Shown: in pieces, positions 34,221-42,479 of the stretch
Position numbering within the stretch: the first letter of the stretch is position 1
Layout of the letters: every line of letters starts with the position of its first letter
Source: Actinoplanes sp. DH11
GTDB taxonomy: Bacteria > Actinomycetota > Actinomycetes > Mycobacteriales > Micromonosporaceae
Length of the DNA stretch: 64,000 nt
Direction of reading: 5' to 3'
NCBI RefSeq assembly: GCF_020873875.1
Contig: NZ_JAHWGU010000001.1
Coordinates: forward strand, 558,001 to 622,000
Position numbers and translations under genes: made by a program
Notes under the pieces: generated by a model
Databases searched by the model: none
The model's input: only the letters and a program-made list of their open reading frames with translations
Told to the model about the DNA's origin: nothing

Positions 34221-34550
34221 TCAGAAGAACACGCGGGCGCAGAGCAGGCACATCAGGATGATCGCGACCGCGCCGGCAACCAGCCCGATCCCGTACGTCA
34301 CCGTCCGCGCCGAACCCTCCGCCTCGTCCAGGGCGTCGATGTCCTGCCCCGGCAGTGCCCGGGGCGGCGGCGGGTGCGCGATCGTCGGCGGCCGCCAGTG
34401 CGGCGCGGGCGGGTCCGTGCGCGGCGGACCCGGGTAAGGAGGCTCGGCCCGCTGCTGCGGCTCGTCCGGCTCCGGGCGGCCGAGCGGTTCGGCGGCCGGG
34501 TCGGGGCGTTGCCAGTACGCGTCGTCCGGCTCGCTGGTGGGGGATGTCAC
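34221..34550 (-). CDS. Proline-rich protein with C-terminal membrane anchor
   Basis: 109 aa from GTG at 34550 (VTSPTSEPDDAYWQRPDP). The first 80 residues are Pro/Glu-rich and disordered-looking. One C-terminal membrane helix (TYGIGLVAGAVAIILMCLLC) ends the protein. Hypothetical; I do not recognise it. It is divergent from the small 34615 gene. Confidence 0.6.
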   Translation of the reverse strand: MTSPTSEPDDAYWQRPDPAAEPLGRPEPDEPQQRAEPPYPGPPRTDPPAPHWRPPTIAHPPPPRALPGQDIDALDEAEGSARTVTYGIGLVAGAVAIILMCLLCARVFF

Positions 34551-34614
34551 GTTCACCGACGGTACAGCCGGAGGGGGACGACGGCGGTGCCGCCGTCGGC
34601 TTACGCTGTTCGTC

Positions 34615-34794
34615 GTGGACATCCTGGATGGCCCCGAGCGGGACAGCGACGCCGAGCGTGAGGTGGACTTCGAGTCCGAAGAAGCCCCGGTGCTTCCCGA
34701 TCAGACCCGTGACGACACGGAACGGGGATGGGGCGAGAGCAGCTACTCCAACGACGACCGGCTCTACGAGGACCGTCCGCCGCACTGGGGGTGA
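34615..34794 (+). CDS. Small acidic conserved protein
   Basis: 59 aa from GTG at 34615 (VVDILDG region). Very acidic, with the ending SSYSNDDRLYEDRPPHWG, a tail seen in a small actinobacterial protein family of unknown function. It has no membrane helix. Confidence 0.6.
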   Translation: MDILDGPERDSDAEREVDFESEEAPVLPDQTRDDTERGWGESSYSNDDRLYEDRPPHWG

Positions 34795-34836
34795 GCGCGC
34801 CCGAGTGAGCCTCGATCGGCGGGGTGAGGCCTGTTC

Positions 34837-34865
34837 GGGGTGTCCCTATGGTTCTTCTGTCAAGC
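34837..34865. repeat. Conserved 5' block of repeat copy C
   Basis: Contains GTGTCCCTATGGTTC then GTCAAGC, matching the block at 22369-22394 with one extra four-base insert. Its distance to the palindrome (about 116 bp) equals that in copy B. Confidence 0.7.
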
Positions 34866-34953
34866 AGCCGGGGATTCCTGTGCTGAGCGTGGCCCGCAGA
34901 GTGTGGTCGGCGCGTCGGCGAGCGAGGTGTCGGCGGCGTTCCGTCCGCGGCGA

Positions 34954-35030
34954 TGTTGATCTGCTAGCGCTACGAAAACGCGGTTTCAGCCCTTTGATCA
35001 CCGCGATTTCGTAGCGCTAGCAGATCAACA
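34954..35030. repeat. 77-bp palindromic repeat, copy C
   Basis: Same ends and length as copies A and B. Its left arm (AGCGCTACGAAA) complements the right arm better than in A or B, giving a nearly perfect hairpin of about 32 bp. It lies between the convergent 34615 and CpaB-like genes. Confidence 0.9.
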
Positions 35031-35074
35031 TCTTGACGGGGGCGGCGCCATCGACGCCGGGGGATGAGGCTCGG

Positions 35075-35635
35075 TCAGTCGGGGCGGATCAATATCGCGA
35101 AACCGCGGTCGGTGGTGGCGACGGCGCGCTCGGCCTCGTCCGGGCTCAGCGCCAGGAGCAGGCCGCCGATGGTGGGATCGGATGCGCCGGTGACGTCGAG
35201 GACCAGCGCGGAACTTGCCACCGGCGTGCTCTGATCACCGGGGTCCAGCAGGTCCACCAGCTGCCCGGGGCGGACCAGGGTCAGTGCCGTGGGATCGGCA
35301 AGCCGGATCGGTACGCCTACTTTGCCCTCCGGGATCCCGGCCCGATGCTGAGCCGGCGACTCGCCTTGGCCCTCCACCGGTCTCTGGCCCGCGTCCTGCA
35401 CCTGGCCTGGAGCCTGCCTCCGGTCCGGCGCTGAGGACTGGGCCGGTGGATCGGCGCGGAGTGACAGGTTGTCGGCTGGTTCGTACCAGAGCGTCGCCGC
35501 TGCCGTGATCAACAGTGCGGCGGCCAGACCCAGGCGGACGAGGGTGCCACGCCGCGCGCGGCCCCAGCGGACCGGGTCGAGCCGTTCCTTCCGCTTCTCG
35601 GCGCGTGTGTGCCGGGCCGGGCCGTTGCGGAACAT
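35075..35635 (-). CDS. SAF-domain protein, CpaB/RcpC-like
   Basis: 186 aa from ATG at 35635 with GGGAGG five bases upstream. A basic N-terminus precedes one membrane helix (LVRLGLAAALLITAAATLWY), a linker, and a SAF-like domain (VGVPIRLADPTALTLVRPGQLVDLLD) plus the RcpC-like end. CpaB-type proteins are periplasmic parts of Flp/Tad pili, but no tad genes are adjacent, so the role is uncertain. Confidence 0.75.
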   Translation of the reverse strand: MFRNGPARHTRAEKRKERLDPVRWGRARRGTLVRLGLAAALLITAAATLWYEPADNLSLRADPPAQSSAPDRRQAPGQVQDAGQRPVEGQGESPAQHRAGIPEGKVGVPIRLADPTALTLVRPGQLVDLLDPGDQSTPVASSALVLDVTGASDPTIGGLLLALSPDEAERAVATTDRGFAILIRPD

Positions 35636-36139
35636 CCGAACCTCCCTGATCGCCGGTGGGCGGACGTCTGATCGCCGGTGGGCGGACGTCGTTCGGGGAG
35701 CACGGTAGGCGGATTCGGCGTGCCGGCGGGTGGGGCCTGTGGACAGCGGCTGACTGTGGAAATCCAGCCGGGACTCAGGGGGTCTTGCTAAGGCGGCATC
35801 GAGGCGAGGGCGAAGCGCTCGGCGGGCTCGGGGGATGGCGGTGAGGGCGCACGACGAGGCGGTAGTCGGGCACGACGAGGCAGCGGCCGGGCACGACGAG
35901 GCAGCGGCCGGGCACGGCGAGGCAGCGGCCGGGCACGACGAGGGGACGGCCGGGCACGACGAGGCGGCGGCCAGGCACGACAAAGGCCGCTGTGAGAGAG
36001 GAACCGCGCCGGGAGTGCCGGCCGCAGCGCGTCGCCTGGGAAAGCAGAGTGCCGGCTGCCGCGCGTCGCCTGGGAAAGCGGAACGCGCCGGGTGCCCCGT
36101 GTGTGAGGGTCCGGCGCGTCCGGGGTGTTCGAGGACGTT
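35636..36139. other. Gene-free interval with 21-bp tandem repeats
   Basis: From about 35848 to 35990 there are five clear 21-bp units (CGGGCACGACGAGGCAGCGG plus C, 35867-35971) with diverged units at both ends. The second part contains a short repeated phrase (GCGCGTCGCCTGGGAAAGC, twice between 36028 and 36079). The stretch before the CpaB-like start also has a 17-bp tandem duplication (CGCCGGTGGGCGGACGT). No gene is supported. Confidence 0.75.
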
Positions 36140-36487
36140 CTAGGAGGCTGCGCCCGCGGTCGCACCGGAGGACGACGACGAGGACGACGTCGACGGCTTG
36201 GTGGACGAGGACGACGACGCCGGGGTGCTCGACGAGGACGACGAGGAGTCGCTCGACGAGGTGGTGGCGGGCGTCGACGGGGTGCCGGACTTCTCGGCGC
36301 TCACGTTCCCGGAGCGGGAGTCGTTGCGGTAAAACCCGGAGCCCTTGAAGACGACGCCGACCGAGTTGAACACCTTGCGGAGCTTGCCCTGGCAGTTCGG
36401 GCACTCGGTGAGTGCGGGGTCGCTGAAGGACTGCACTGCTTCGAGCTGCTCACCGCATTCGGTGCAGGCGTACTGGTAGGTAGGCAC
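36140..36487 (-). CDS. FmdB-like zinc ribbon protein with Ser-rich tail (Rv0991c/Ruc-like)
   Basis: 115 aa from GTG at 36487 with GGAGGAG upstream. The N-terminal zinc ribbon has CTEC and CPNC (YQYACTECGEQLEAVQSF; LTECPNCQGKLRKVF). After GSGFYRNDSRSG the C-terminal half is almost pure Ser/Thr/Ala and disordered. The M. tuberculosis counterpart Rv0991c has been described as a redox-regulated chaperone (Ruc). A CIRCE element lies 24 bp upstream, so heat-shock control by HrcA is likely. Its position next to the 5-FTHF cycloligase and galU is the conserved mycobacterial order. Confidence 0.85.
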   Translation of the reverse strand: MPTYQYACTECGEQLEAVQSFSDPALTECPNCQGKLRKVFNSVGVVFKGSGFYRNDSRSGNVSAEKSGTPSTPATTSSSDSSSSSSSTPASSSSSTKPSTSSSSSSSGATAGAAS

Positions 36488-36511
36488 GGCTCCTCCGGAT
36501 CGTTCGGCTGC

Positions 36512-36536
36512 TGGCACTCGCCAACTCCGAGTGCCA
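36512..36536. promoter_or_regulatory. CIRCE element (HrcA operator)
   Basis: TGGCACTC (36512-36519), nine bases, then GAGTGCCA (36529-36536). This is the CIRCE arrangement GCACTC-N9-GAGTGC with perfectly complementary arms. It precedes the FmdB-like start by 24 bp. Confidence 0.85.
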
Positions 36537-36589
36537 ATGTTGCGGCATCGGAGGTCAGTTCGTCCACTCCGCTCCCTGCCCGAGAGGGC

Positions 36590-37201
36590 TCAGAAGTAGC
36601 TGACCAGCCCACCAGTGGGCGTGATCACACCCCGGACCGGGCGGTCGTGGTCCTCCACCGGCACGTCGTCGACGATCTCTCCATCGTGCAGCAGCGCGAC
36701 CGTGAACGGTCCCGGACTGCCCAACCTGCCGAGGGCACGGTCGTAGGATCCGCCGCCCCGGCCCATCCGCACCCCTCCCGGGCCCACTGCCAGGGCAGGG
36801 ACGAGGATCAAATCCGCCTGCTGTACGGCCTCCGCCCCCAGCCGCGGCCCCGCCGGTTCACGCAGTCCCCGGAGGGCCCGGTCGAGCTGTCCGTCGTAGG
36901 CGGCCCAGTCCAGATCGTTGTCCGGCAGCAGCACCGGCAGCAGCAGTCGCCCGCCGGCCGGTAGCGCGCCGGCGAGCAGGGCCGGCAGGTCGGGCCCGCC
37001 CGGTTCGGCGCCGACCGGCACGTAGGCGGCGATCGTGGTGGGCGCGAGATCCCGTACCAGGGCAAGGGTTTGACGTTGGATCTTTGCGGCGGCTGCCGTG
37101 AGTTCCGAGTCCGAAAGTGATCGACGCTTCGTGAGCAGTCGGGCGCGGAGGGCGATCTTGTTTTGTACTGATTTTTCCGCGTCACTGGCTAAATCCGACA
37201 T
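36590..37201 (-). CDS. 5-formyltetrahydrofolate cyclo-ligase family protein
   Basis: 203 aa from ATG at 37201 with AGGGGG upstream. The N-terminal KIALRARLLTKRRSLSD provides the phosphate-binding Lys/Arg, and the later MGRGGGSYDRALGRL is the family ATP/folate motif. It converts 5-formyl-THF to 5,10-methenyl-THF using ATP, salvaging a dead-end folate. It is the homologue of Rv0992c and divergent from the diguanylate cyclase gene. Confidence 0.9.
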   Translation of the reverse strand: MSDLASDAEKSVQNKIALRARLLTKRRSLSDSELTAAAAKIQRQTLALVRDLAPTTIAAYVPVGAEPGGPDLPALLAGALPAGGRLLLPVLLPDNDLDWAAYDGQLDRALRGLREPAGPRLGAEAVQQADLILVPALAVGPGGVRMGRGGGSYDRALGRLGSPGPFTVALLHDGEIVDDVPVEDHDRPVRGVITPTGGLVSYF

Positions 37202-37283
37202 GCAACACCCCCTTTCGAAAAGCGGCAAACGGTGCACACTATGTCAGCATCGCTGGAATAGAGGGCCACTCCCGGGAGGATGT

Positions 37284-39368
37284 GTGACACTTCGTGGCCG
37301 GCTCACCAGCGCGTTCCTGGTGGTCGTGCTCGGTCCGGTCCTGCTCGGATCCATCTTCGTCGCCCTGACCGTCGGCGCCGTGAGCCGCGAGCGAACGGCT
37401 GAGCGTCTCGATCATGCCGCGACCACCGTGAGTGCCGCGGTGAGCGCTTTCTGTAGGCAGTTGCAAGCGGTCGCGGACGCGGTCGCCGTCGTTCCGGCTA
37501 CCGAGCGTGCCGCCGTGGCCGATCAGTTGATCGACCGTGGCCTGGCAACCGCCGTGCGTGTGACCGGTCCTGATCAGCGAGCGGCGCAGACCCCCACGCC
37601 CCGGGCGGTAATCGCCCAGAATCGGGGGAACAGCCGGGGGGAGGCCCCCGAACTCGGCTGGCAGAACTGCGCCGGCCCGGCGGGAAGTGCCGTGACGGCG
37701 CTCGCCGCGACGGCGTACGCCTCCGATGTGACGGTGATCGCCGCCCAGCGTGTGGATGACGTCCTGCTCCGCCGTCTCGGCGAAGCCGGCGGCGTGTCGG
37801 TCACCCTGAGCGCACCCACCGGAAGCGGCGCCCCGGAAGCGAACGGCGGAAGCGGCGCCCCGGAAACAAGCGCCGGAAGTGATGCCCGGGAAGCAGGCGC
37901 CGCGCCGACCGGAAGCGGCGCGGAAGGGGGCGGAGGCGACGCCGTCCGGACGCTTGTCGCCGAACCGGGCCAGCCGCTGCCGCTCACGCTCGCCGTGCCG
38001 GTTGCCGACCCCACCCTGCGCTACGCGATGCTGCTGCTGATCGTCCTGGTCACCGCGGCGGTGGCGATCGTGGCCGCCCGCTGGCTGGCCCGTTCCACCA
38101 CCCGCCCGCTCGGGGATCTCGCCTGGGCGGCCGACCGGGTGGCCAACGGCGACCTCGACACCCGGGTGCCGATCCCGCGGCCGGACGAGCTGGGGCGGCT
38201 GGCCGGGACGTTCAACCGGATGACCCGCGAGCTCCAGTCGTACGTGCAGGCGCTCACCGCCAGCCGCGACCAGCTCCGCCGGCACCTGGCCATCCTCGGC
38301 GACACCCTGTCCAGCACCCACGACCTGGACCGCATCCTGCCGGTGATCCTGCGGACCGCGATGACCGCGACCGGCGCCCGTGCGGGGCTGCTGCTGCTCG
38401 CCGAGCCGGACGGGCGGCTGGCCGTGCGCTGCGGGGCGGGGCTCACCGGTGAGTGGGATGTGCCCGCCGCGGAGCTGGCACAGCGGCGCCTGGTGGCCGG
38501 CCGGGGTGTGCTGGGCACGGTGGCGGCGACCGGTTCGCCGTTGCGCGGTGCGAGCGGGCCGGCGCCGGACGAGCCGGCATGTGAGTCGTATCTCGCCGTG
38601 CCCATCTGTGCGCCGCCCGACATCGAGGACGGCGAGGGCGAGCCGGGCACGCTCGGGGTGCTGGCGCTCTACGACCGGCTCGGCAGTTCGTCCTTCGACG
38701 ACGCCGATCTGCGGACCCTGCGTACGTTCGCCGGGCAGGCCGGGGTGGCCGTGCACAACGTGCGTGTGCACGAGGAGGCGCAACGGCTGTCGCTGACCGA
38801 CCCGCTCACCGGGTTGTGGAACTACCGGTACCTGCGCGAGGTGCTGTGGCGGGAGGTGGAGCGGGCGAGCCGGTTCGGCCGGATGCTCACCGTCCTGGTG
38901 CTGGACCTGGATCACTTCAAGGAGGTCAACGACACGTACGGGCACACCGCCGGTGACCTGGTGCTGGGCGAGTTCGCCCGACGGGTCCGGCTGGGCCTGC
39001 GGGAGGTGGACGTGGCGTTCCGGCAGGGCGGCGAGGAGTTCGTGGTGCTGCTGCCGGAGACCGACGCGTACGGTGGGGTGATCGTGGCGGAGCGGCTCGG
39101 CGCGGCGGTGCGCGACTGGCCGGTGCCGATCGATCCGCGTCGCCCCGATCTCGACGACCACGTGTCGATCACTGTCTCGATCGGCATCGCGGTCTTCCCG
39201 GAGCACGGGAACACCGCACAGGAGGTTCTGGACGCTGCGGATCAAGCGCTTTACGCCGCGAAGAATGCGGGTAGAGATACGTACCGACTGGCCGAACGAA
39301 GGACTTTCGATCGCGCCGGTGCGACGACCGGTGGGCCACAGCCGCCGCGGCAAGCCCGTGGCCGATAG
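37284..39368 (+). CDS. Membrane diguanylate cyclase (HAMP-GAF-GGDEF)
   Basis: 694 aa from GTG at 37284 with GGGAGG upstream. Transmembrane helix 1 (about 8-30), an extracytoplasmic sensor region of 220 residues ending in a Gly/Ala/Ser-rich linker, helix 2 (about 248-268), HAMP (270-322), a GAF-like domain (340-495) and GGDEF (500-665). The active motif is GGEEF at 582-586, with an RxxD inhibitory site (573-576) five residues before it. It should make cyclic di-GMP in response to an external signal and be subject to product inhibition. The ligand is unknown. Confidence 0.92.
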   Translation: MTLRGRLTSAFLVVVLGPVLLGSIFVALTVGAVSRERTAERLDHAATTVSAAVSAFCRQLQAVADAVAVVPATERAAVADQLIDRGLATAVRVTGPDQRAAQTPTPRAVIAQNRGNSRGEAPELGWQNCAGPAGSAVTALAATAYASDVTVIAAQRVDDVLLRRLGEAGGVSVTLSAPTGSGAPEANGGSGAPETSAGSDAREAGAAPTGSGAEGGGGDAVRTLVAEPGQPLPLTLAVPVADPTLRYAMLLLIVLVTAAVAIVAARWLARSTTRPLGDLAWAADRVANGDLDTRVPIPRPDELGRLAGTFNRMTRELQSYVQALTASRDQLRRHLAILGDTLSSTHDLDRILPVILRTAMTATGARAGLLLLAEPDGRLAVRCGAGLTGEWDVPAAELAQRRLVAGRGVLGTVAATGSPLRGASGPAPDEPACESYLAVPICAPPDIEDGEGEPGTLGVLALYDRLGSSSFDDADLRTLRTFAGQAGVAVHNVRVHEEAQRLSLTDPLTGLWNYRYLREVLWREVERASRFGRMLTVLVLDLDHFKEVNDTYGHTAGDLVLGEFARRVRLGLREVDVAFRQGGEEFVVLLPETDAYGGVIVAERLGAAVRDWPVPIDPRRPDLDDHVSITVSIGIAVFPEHGNTAQEVLDAADQALYAAKNAGRDTYRLAERRTFDRAGATTGGPQPPRQARGR

Positions 39369-39414
39369 TCTCGCGGCATATCCGGGCACGATCCAGCGAA
39401 GGTGCGGTGACTGA

Positions 39415-40326
39415 ATGACGACGAACGCGCAGGGGACAGGCCGGCGCGCGGTCAAGGCAGTGATTCCGGCGGCAGGTCTCGCCACTCGATTCCTACCGGC
39501 CACGAAGGCCGTGCCGAAGGAATTGCTGCCGGTGGTGGACCGTCCGGTGCTGCAGTACATCGTCGAGGAAGCGGCCGCAGCCGGCATCACCGACGTCCTG
39601 CTCGTCACCGGCCGGGGCAAGACCTCGATGGTCGACCACTTCGACCGCCGCCCCGACGTGGAGCAGCGGCTCGAGGAGAAGGGCGATACGGCCCGGCTCG
39701 AGGCGGTACGCCGCACGAGCGAACTGGCCGACATCTACACGGTCCGGCAGGGTGAGCCGCTCGGCCTCGGTCACGCGGTCGGCACCGCCGCCTCGCACGT
39801 GGGCACGGAGAACCCGTTCGCCGTGCTGCTCGGTGACGAGTTCGTCGAGGAGTCCCGGCCGCTGCTGCCGGACATGCTCGACCTGCAGGCGGAGACGGGC
39901 GGCATCGTCCTCGCGCTGATGGAAGTCGATCCGTCGGAGACCTCCCGGTACGGCATCGCCTCGGTGGAGGCGACCGACAAGGAGGACATCGTCAAGATCA
40001 CTGGGCTGGTCGAGAAGCCGAAGCCCGAGGAGTCGCCGAGCAACCTGGCGGTCCTGGGCCGGTACGTCCTGCCCGGCAAGATCTTCGAGACGATCGCGGA
40101 CACCAAGCCGGGCGCCGGCGGTGAGATCCAGCTGACCGACGCCATGGCGACGCTGCTCGCCGAGGGCACCCCGGTGCACGGCATCGTCTACCGCGGTCAC
40201 CGCTACGACACCGGCATGCCGCTGGGTTACCTCCAGGCGGTCGTCCAGCTGGCCGTCCAGCGACCCGACCTCGGAGCGGAGTTCCGGGCCTGGCTCACCG
40301 ACTTCGTCGGTGGTCAGAAGGGATGA
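39415..40326 (+). CDS. galU: UTP-glucose-1-phosphate uridylyltransferase
   Basis: 303 aa. The nucleotidyltransferase signature AVIPAAGLATRFLPATKAVP, the PKELLPVVDRPVLQYIVEEA stretch and LVEKPKPEESPSNLAVLGRY are typical GalU. It makes UDP-glucose for cell-envelope polysaccharides. It overlaps the next gene by 4 bp, forming galU-glp-rimJ, the same order as Rv0993 to Rv0995. Confidence 0.95.
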   Translation: MTTNAQGTGRRAVKAVIPAAGLATRFLPATKAVPKELLPVVDRPVLQYIVEEAAAAGITDVLLVTGRGKTSMVDHFDRRPDVEQRLEEKGDTARLEAVRRTSELADIYTVRQGEPLGLGHAVGTAASHVGTENPFAVLLGDEFVEESRPLLPDMLDLQAETGGIVLALMEVDPSETSRYGIASVEATDKEDIVKITGLVEKPKPEESPSNLAVLGRYVLPGKIFETIADTKPGAGGEIQLTDAMATLLAEGTPVHGIVYRGHRYDTGMPLGYLQAVVQLAVQRPDLGAEFRAWLTDFVGGQKG

Positions 40327-41633
40327 CCGCTACGGCCGATGCCGAGGCGGCCGCCAACGAGCTGATGCCTCTCGCCGAGTACCTGGGCAGCGTGCTGCGC
40401 AGGTTGCGGGCGCTGCCTCCGCTCGACCTCGACCTCACCCAGGCGCACGGGAACGTGCTCGCGGCCGACGTGATCGCGCCGCACCCGTTCCCGGCGTTCG
40501 ACCAGGCCGCGATCGACGGGTACGCGGCCCGATGGGAAGACCTGGCGGGAGCCGGGCGCATCGGGTCGCACCCGTCGTTCGGGCAGTTCGACAGCAAGGG
40601 CCGCAGCGTCCGGCTCAACGTGGTCGGTGACCTGGGCGCTGCCAGCTGGCGCCCGGTCCGCCTCACGCCCGGCACCTGCTTCTCGGTGGCCGCCGGCGCG
40701 CCCCTGCCGCTCGGCGCCGACGTCGTGGTGCCGGTGAACTGGACCGATCAGGGCATGGCGGCGGTGGAGATCCTGCACGCGCCGAAACGGGGCTCGGGCG
40801 TCCGGCGGGCCGGTGAGGAGATCACCGTCGGTCAGGTGCTCGCGCCCGCCGGGACGTACGTGTCACCCGCCATGGTCGCCACCTTCGCCGCCTCCGGGAT
40901 CGGCCACGTGCTGGTCCGGCCCAGCCCGCGGGTCGTCGTGGTGGCGACCGGCGACGAACTCGTCGACGTGGGCCGGCCCAGCCAGCCCGGCCAGGTGGTC
41001 GACGCGAACTCGCACGCGCTCACCGCCGCGGCCGTCGAGGCGGGCGCCCTGGCGTACCGGATCGGCATCTGCGACGACGACCCGGAAGGGTTGCGTGGCC
41101 TGCTGGAGGACCAGACCCTGCGGGCCGATCTGATCATCACGACCGGTGGCACCGGCACCGGCCCCGGCGACATGTTGCGCCGGGTGCTGTCCCGGCCCGG
41201 CACCGGCCGTGGGCTCGTCGAGTTCACCGACGTGGCGCTCTGCCCCGGCACGGCCCTCGGCTTCGGCACGGTCGGCGGCGAAGAGGTGCCGGTGGTGTGC
41301 CTGCCCGGTGAGCCCGGCGCCGCACTGATCGGCTTCGAGGTGCTGGCGCGGCCGGTGATCCAGCTGCTCGCCGGCGCCGACCCGATCTTCCGGCCAAGCG
41401 TGCGGGCGCATCTGCTGGAGACCATCTCGTCGCCGGGTGGGCTGCGCGAGTTCCGGCCGGCACACGTCGCGGAACGGCGCGGTGGCGGCCATACCGTGCA
41501 ACCACTCGCCGGTGGGCCGTACACTCTCTCCGGTTTGACCGAGGCGAACGGTCTTCTGGTCCTCGGTGAACGGGTCACCACGGCGGCCGCCGGTTCGACC
41601 GTGGACGTGATGTTGCTCGACCGGAGGCGATGA
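40323..41633 (+). CDS. glp: Gephyrin-like molybdotransferase Glp (MoeA family)
   Basis: 436 aa. MoeA domains in order: an N-terminal domain with HPFPAFDQAAIDGYAARWED, a central MoCF domain with VVVATGDELVDVGRP and TTGGTGTGPGDMLRRVL, and a C-terminal domain IV. MoeA inserts molybdenum into molybdopterin. In Corynebacterium the homologue at this locus (Glp) instead acts with the membrane receptor GlpR in cell division; the glpR-like gene at 42480 supports that reading here. Whether it still has enzyme activity cannot be told. Confidence 0.9.
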   Translation: MTATADAEAAANELMPLAEYLGSVLRRLRALPPLDLDLTQAHGNVLAADVIAPHPFPAFDQAAIDGYAARWEDLAGAGRIGSHPSFGQFDSKGRSVRLNVVGDLGAASWRPVRLTPGTCFSVAAGAPLPLGADVVVPVNWTDQGMAAVEILHAPKRGSGVRRAGEEITVGQVLAPAGTYVSPAMVATFAASGIGHVLVRPSPRVVVVATGDELVDVGRPSQPGQVVDANSHALTAAAVEAGALAYRIGICDDDPEGLRGLLEDQTLRADLIITTGGTGTGPGDMLRRVLSRPGTGRGLVEFTDVALCPGTALGFGTVGGEEVPVVCLPGEPGAALIGFEVLARPVIQLLAGADPIFRPSVRAHLLETISSPGGLREFRPAHVAERRGGGHTVQPLAGGPYTLSGLTEANGLLVLGERVTTAAAGSTVDVMLLDRRR

Positions 41634-42269
41634 ATGATCGGAGCCACGCCCGGATGGCCGGCCGTCCTGGCCGATGGCCCGGTGCTGCTCCGGCCGTACA
41701 AGCGTGGTGACGCCCGGGCCTGGTCCGAGGTGCGGGTCGCGAACCAGAACTGGCTCGCGCCCTGGGAGTCGGCGCCGCCCGGCCCGTGGGCGGAGATGAA
41801 CTCGTCCCGCGCGTTCGGCTACGTCTACCGCGACATGAGACGGGCCGCCCGGCGCGGCGACAGCATGCCGTTCGCCGTCTGCCTGGTGGAGAACGGCCAG
41901 GAGCGCCTGGTCGGCCACGTGAACCTGGGCAACATCGTGCGGCGGGCGTTCGCCTCGGCGTACGCGGGTTACTGGGTGGACTACCGGGTGGCCGGCCGGG
42001 GCGTGATCCCGACCGCGCTGGCGCTCGCGGTGGACCACGCGTTCGGCCCGGGTGGGCTGCACCGCATCGAGGTCAACATCCGGCCGGAGAACCAGCCGAG
42101 CCGGCGCGTCGTGGAGAAGCTGGGTTTCCGCGAGGAGGCGTACCACCAGCGCTACATGCACATCGACGGCGCCTGGCGCGACCACCTCGGGTACGCCATG
42201 ACCAGCGAAGAAGTGTCCGCTGAGGGCGGTCTGCTGGCGCGGTGGAAGCGCGTACGCGCCTCTAAATGA
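41634..42269 (+). CDS. GNAT-family N-acetyltransferase, RimJ-like
   Basis: 211 aa beginning at the base after the glp stop. Motifs of the RimJ/RimL group are present: VLLRPYKRGDARAWSEVR, GYWVDYRVAGRGVIPTALAL (acetyl-CoA loop) and LHRIEVNIRPENQPSRRVVE followed by KLGFREE. Such enzymes acetylate N-termini of ribosomal proteins or small molecules. It is part of the galU-glp operon and homologous in place to Rv0995. Confidence 0.9.
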   Translation: MIGATPGWPAVLADGPVLLRPYKRGDARAWSEVRVANQNWLAPWESAPPGPWAEMNSSRAFGYVYRDMRRAARRGDSMPFAVCLVENGQERLVGHVNLGNIVRRAFASAYAGYWVDYRVAGRGVIPTALALAVDHAFGPGGLHRIEVNIRPENQPSRRVVEKLGFREEAYHQRYMHIDGAWRDHLGYAMTSEEVSAEGGLLARWKRVRASK

Positions 42270-42339
42270 TCTTGAGCGTGTCAGCGTTGTCGGCGCGCCG
42301 CGCGAAATATCACCGCTACCGCCCGTAACCTCGCATTCG

Positions 42340-42465
42340 GCGTGTCATTCGGCATGTCACCGTCGTGATGTCAAATGTCGTGATGTCACCGTCGTGACGT
42401 CAGGTGTCGTCGCGCCACGTGCCGTCATGTCGCGTGTCGTCATCTGAAGGTCATGTCGTCGCGGA
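42340..42465. repeat. Degenerate short repeats before glpR
   Basis: The intergenic stretch is made of variations of ATGTCACCGTCGTG and GTGTCGTC. It lies between rimJ and glpR, just before the glpR ribosome binding site, so it could affect its expression; nothing else is visible in these 210 bp. Confidence 0.6.
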
Positions 42466-42479
42466 ACGGAGGAGTGAGG

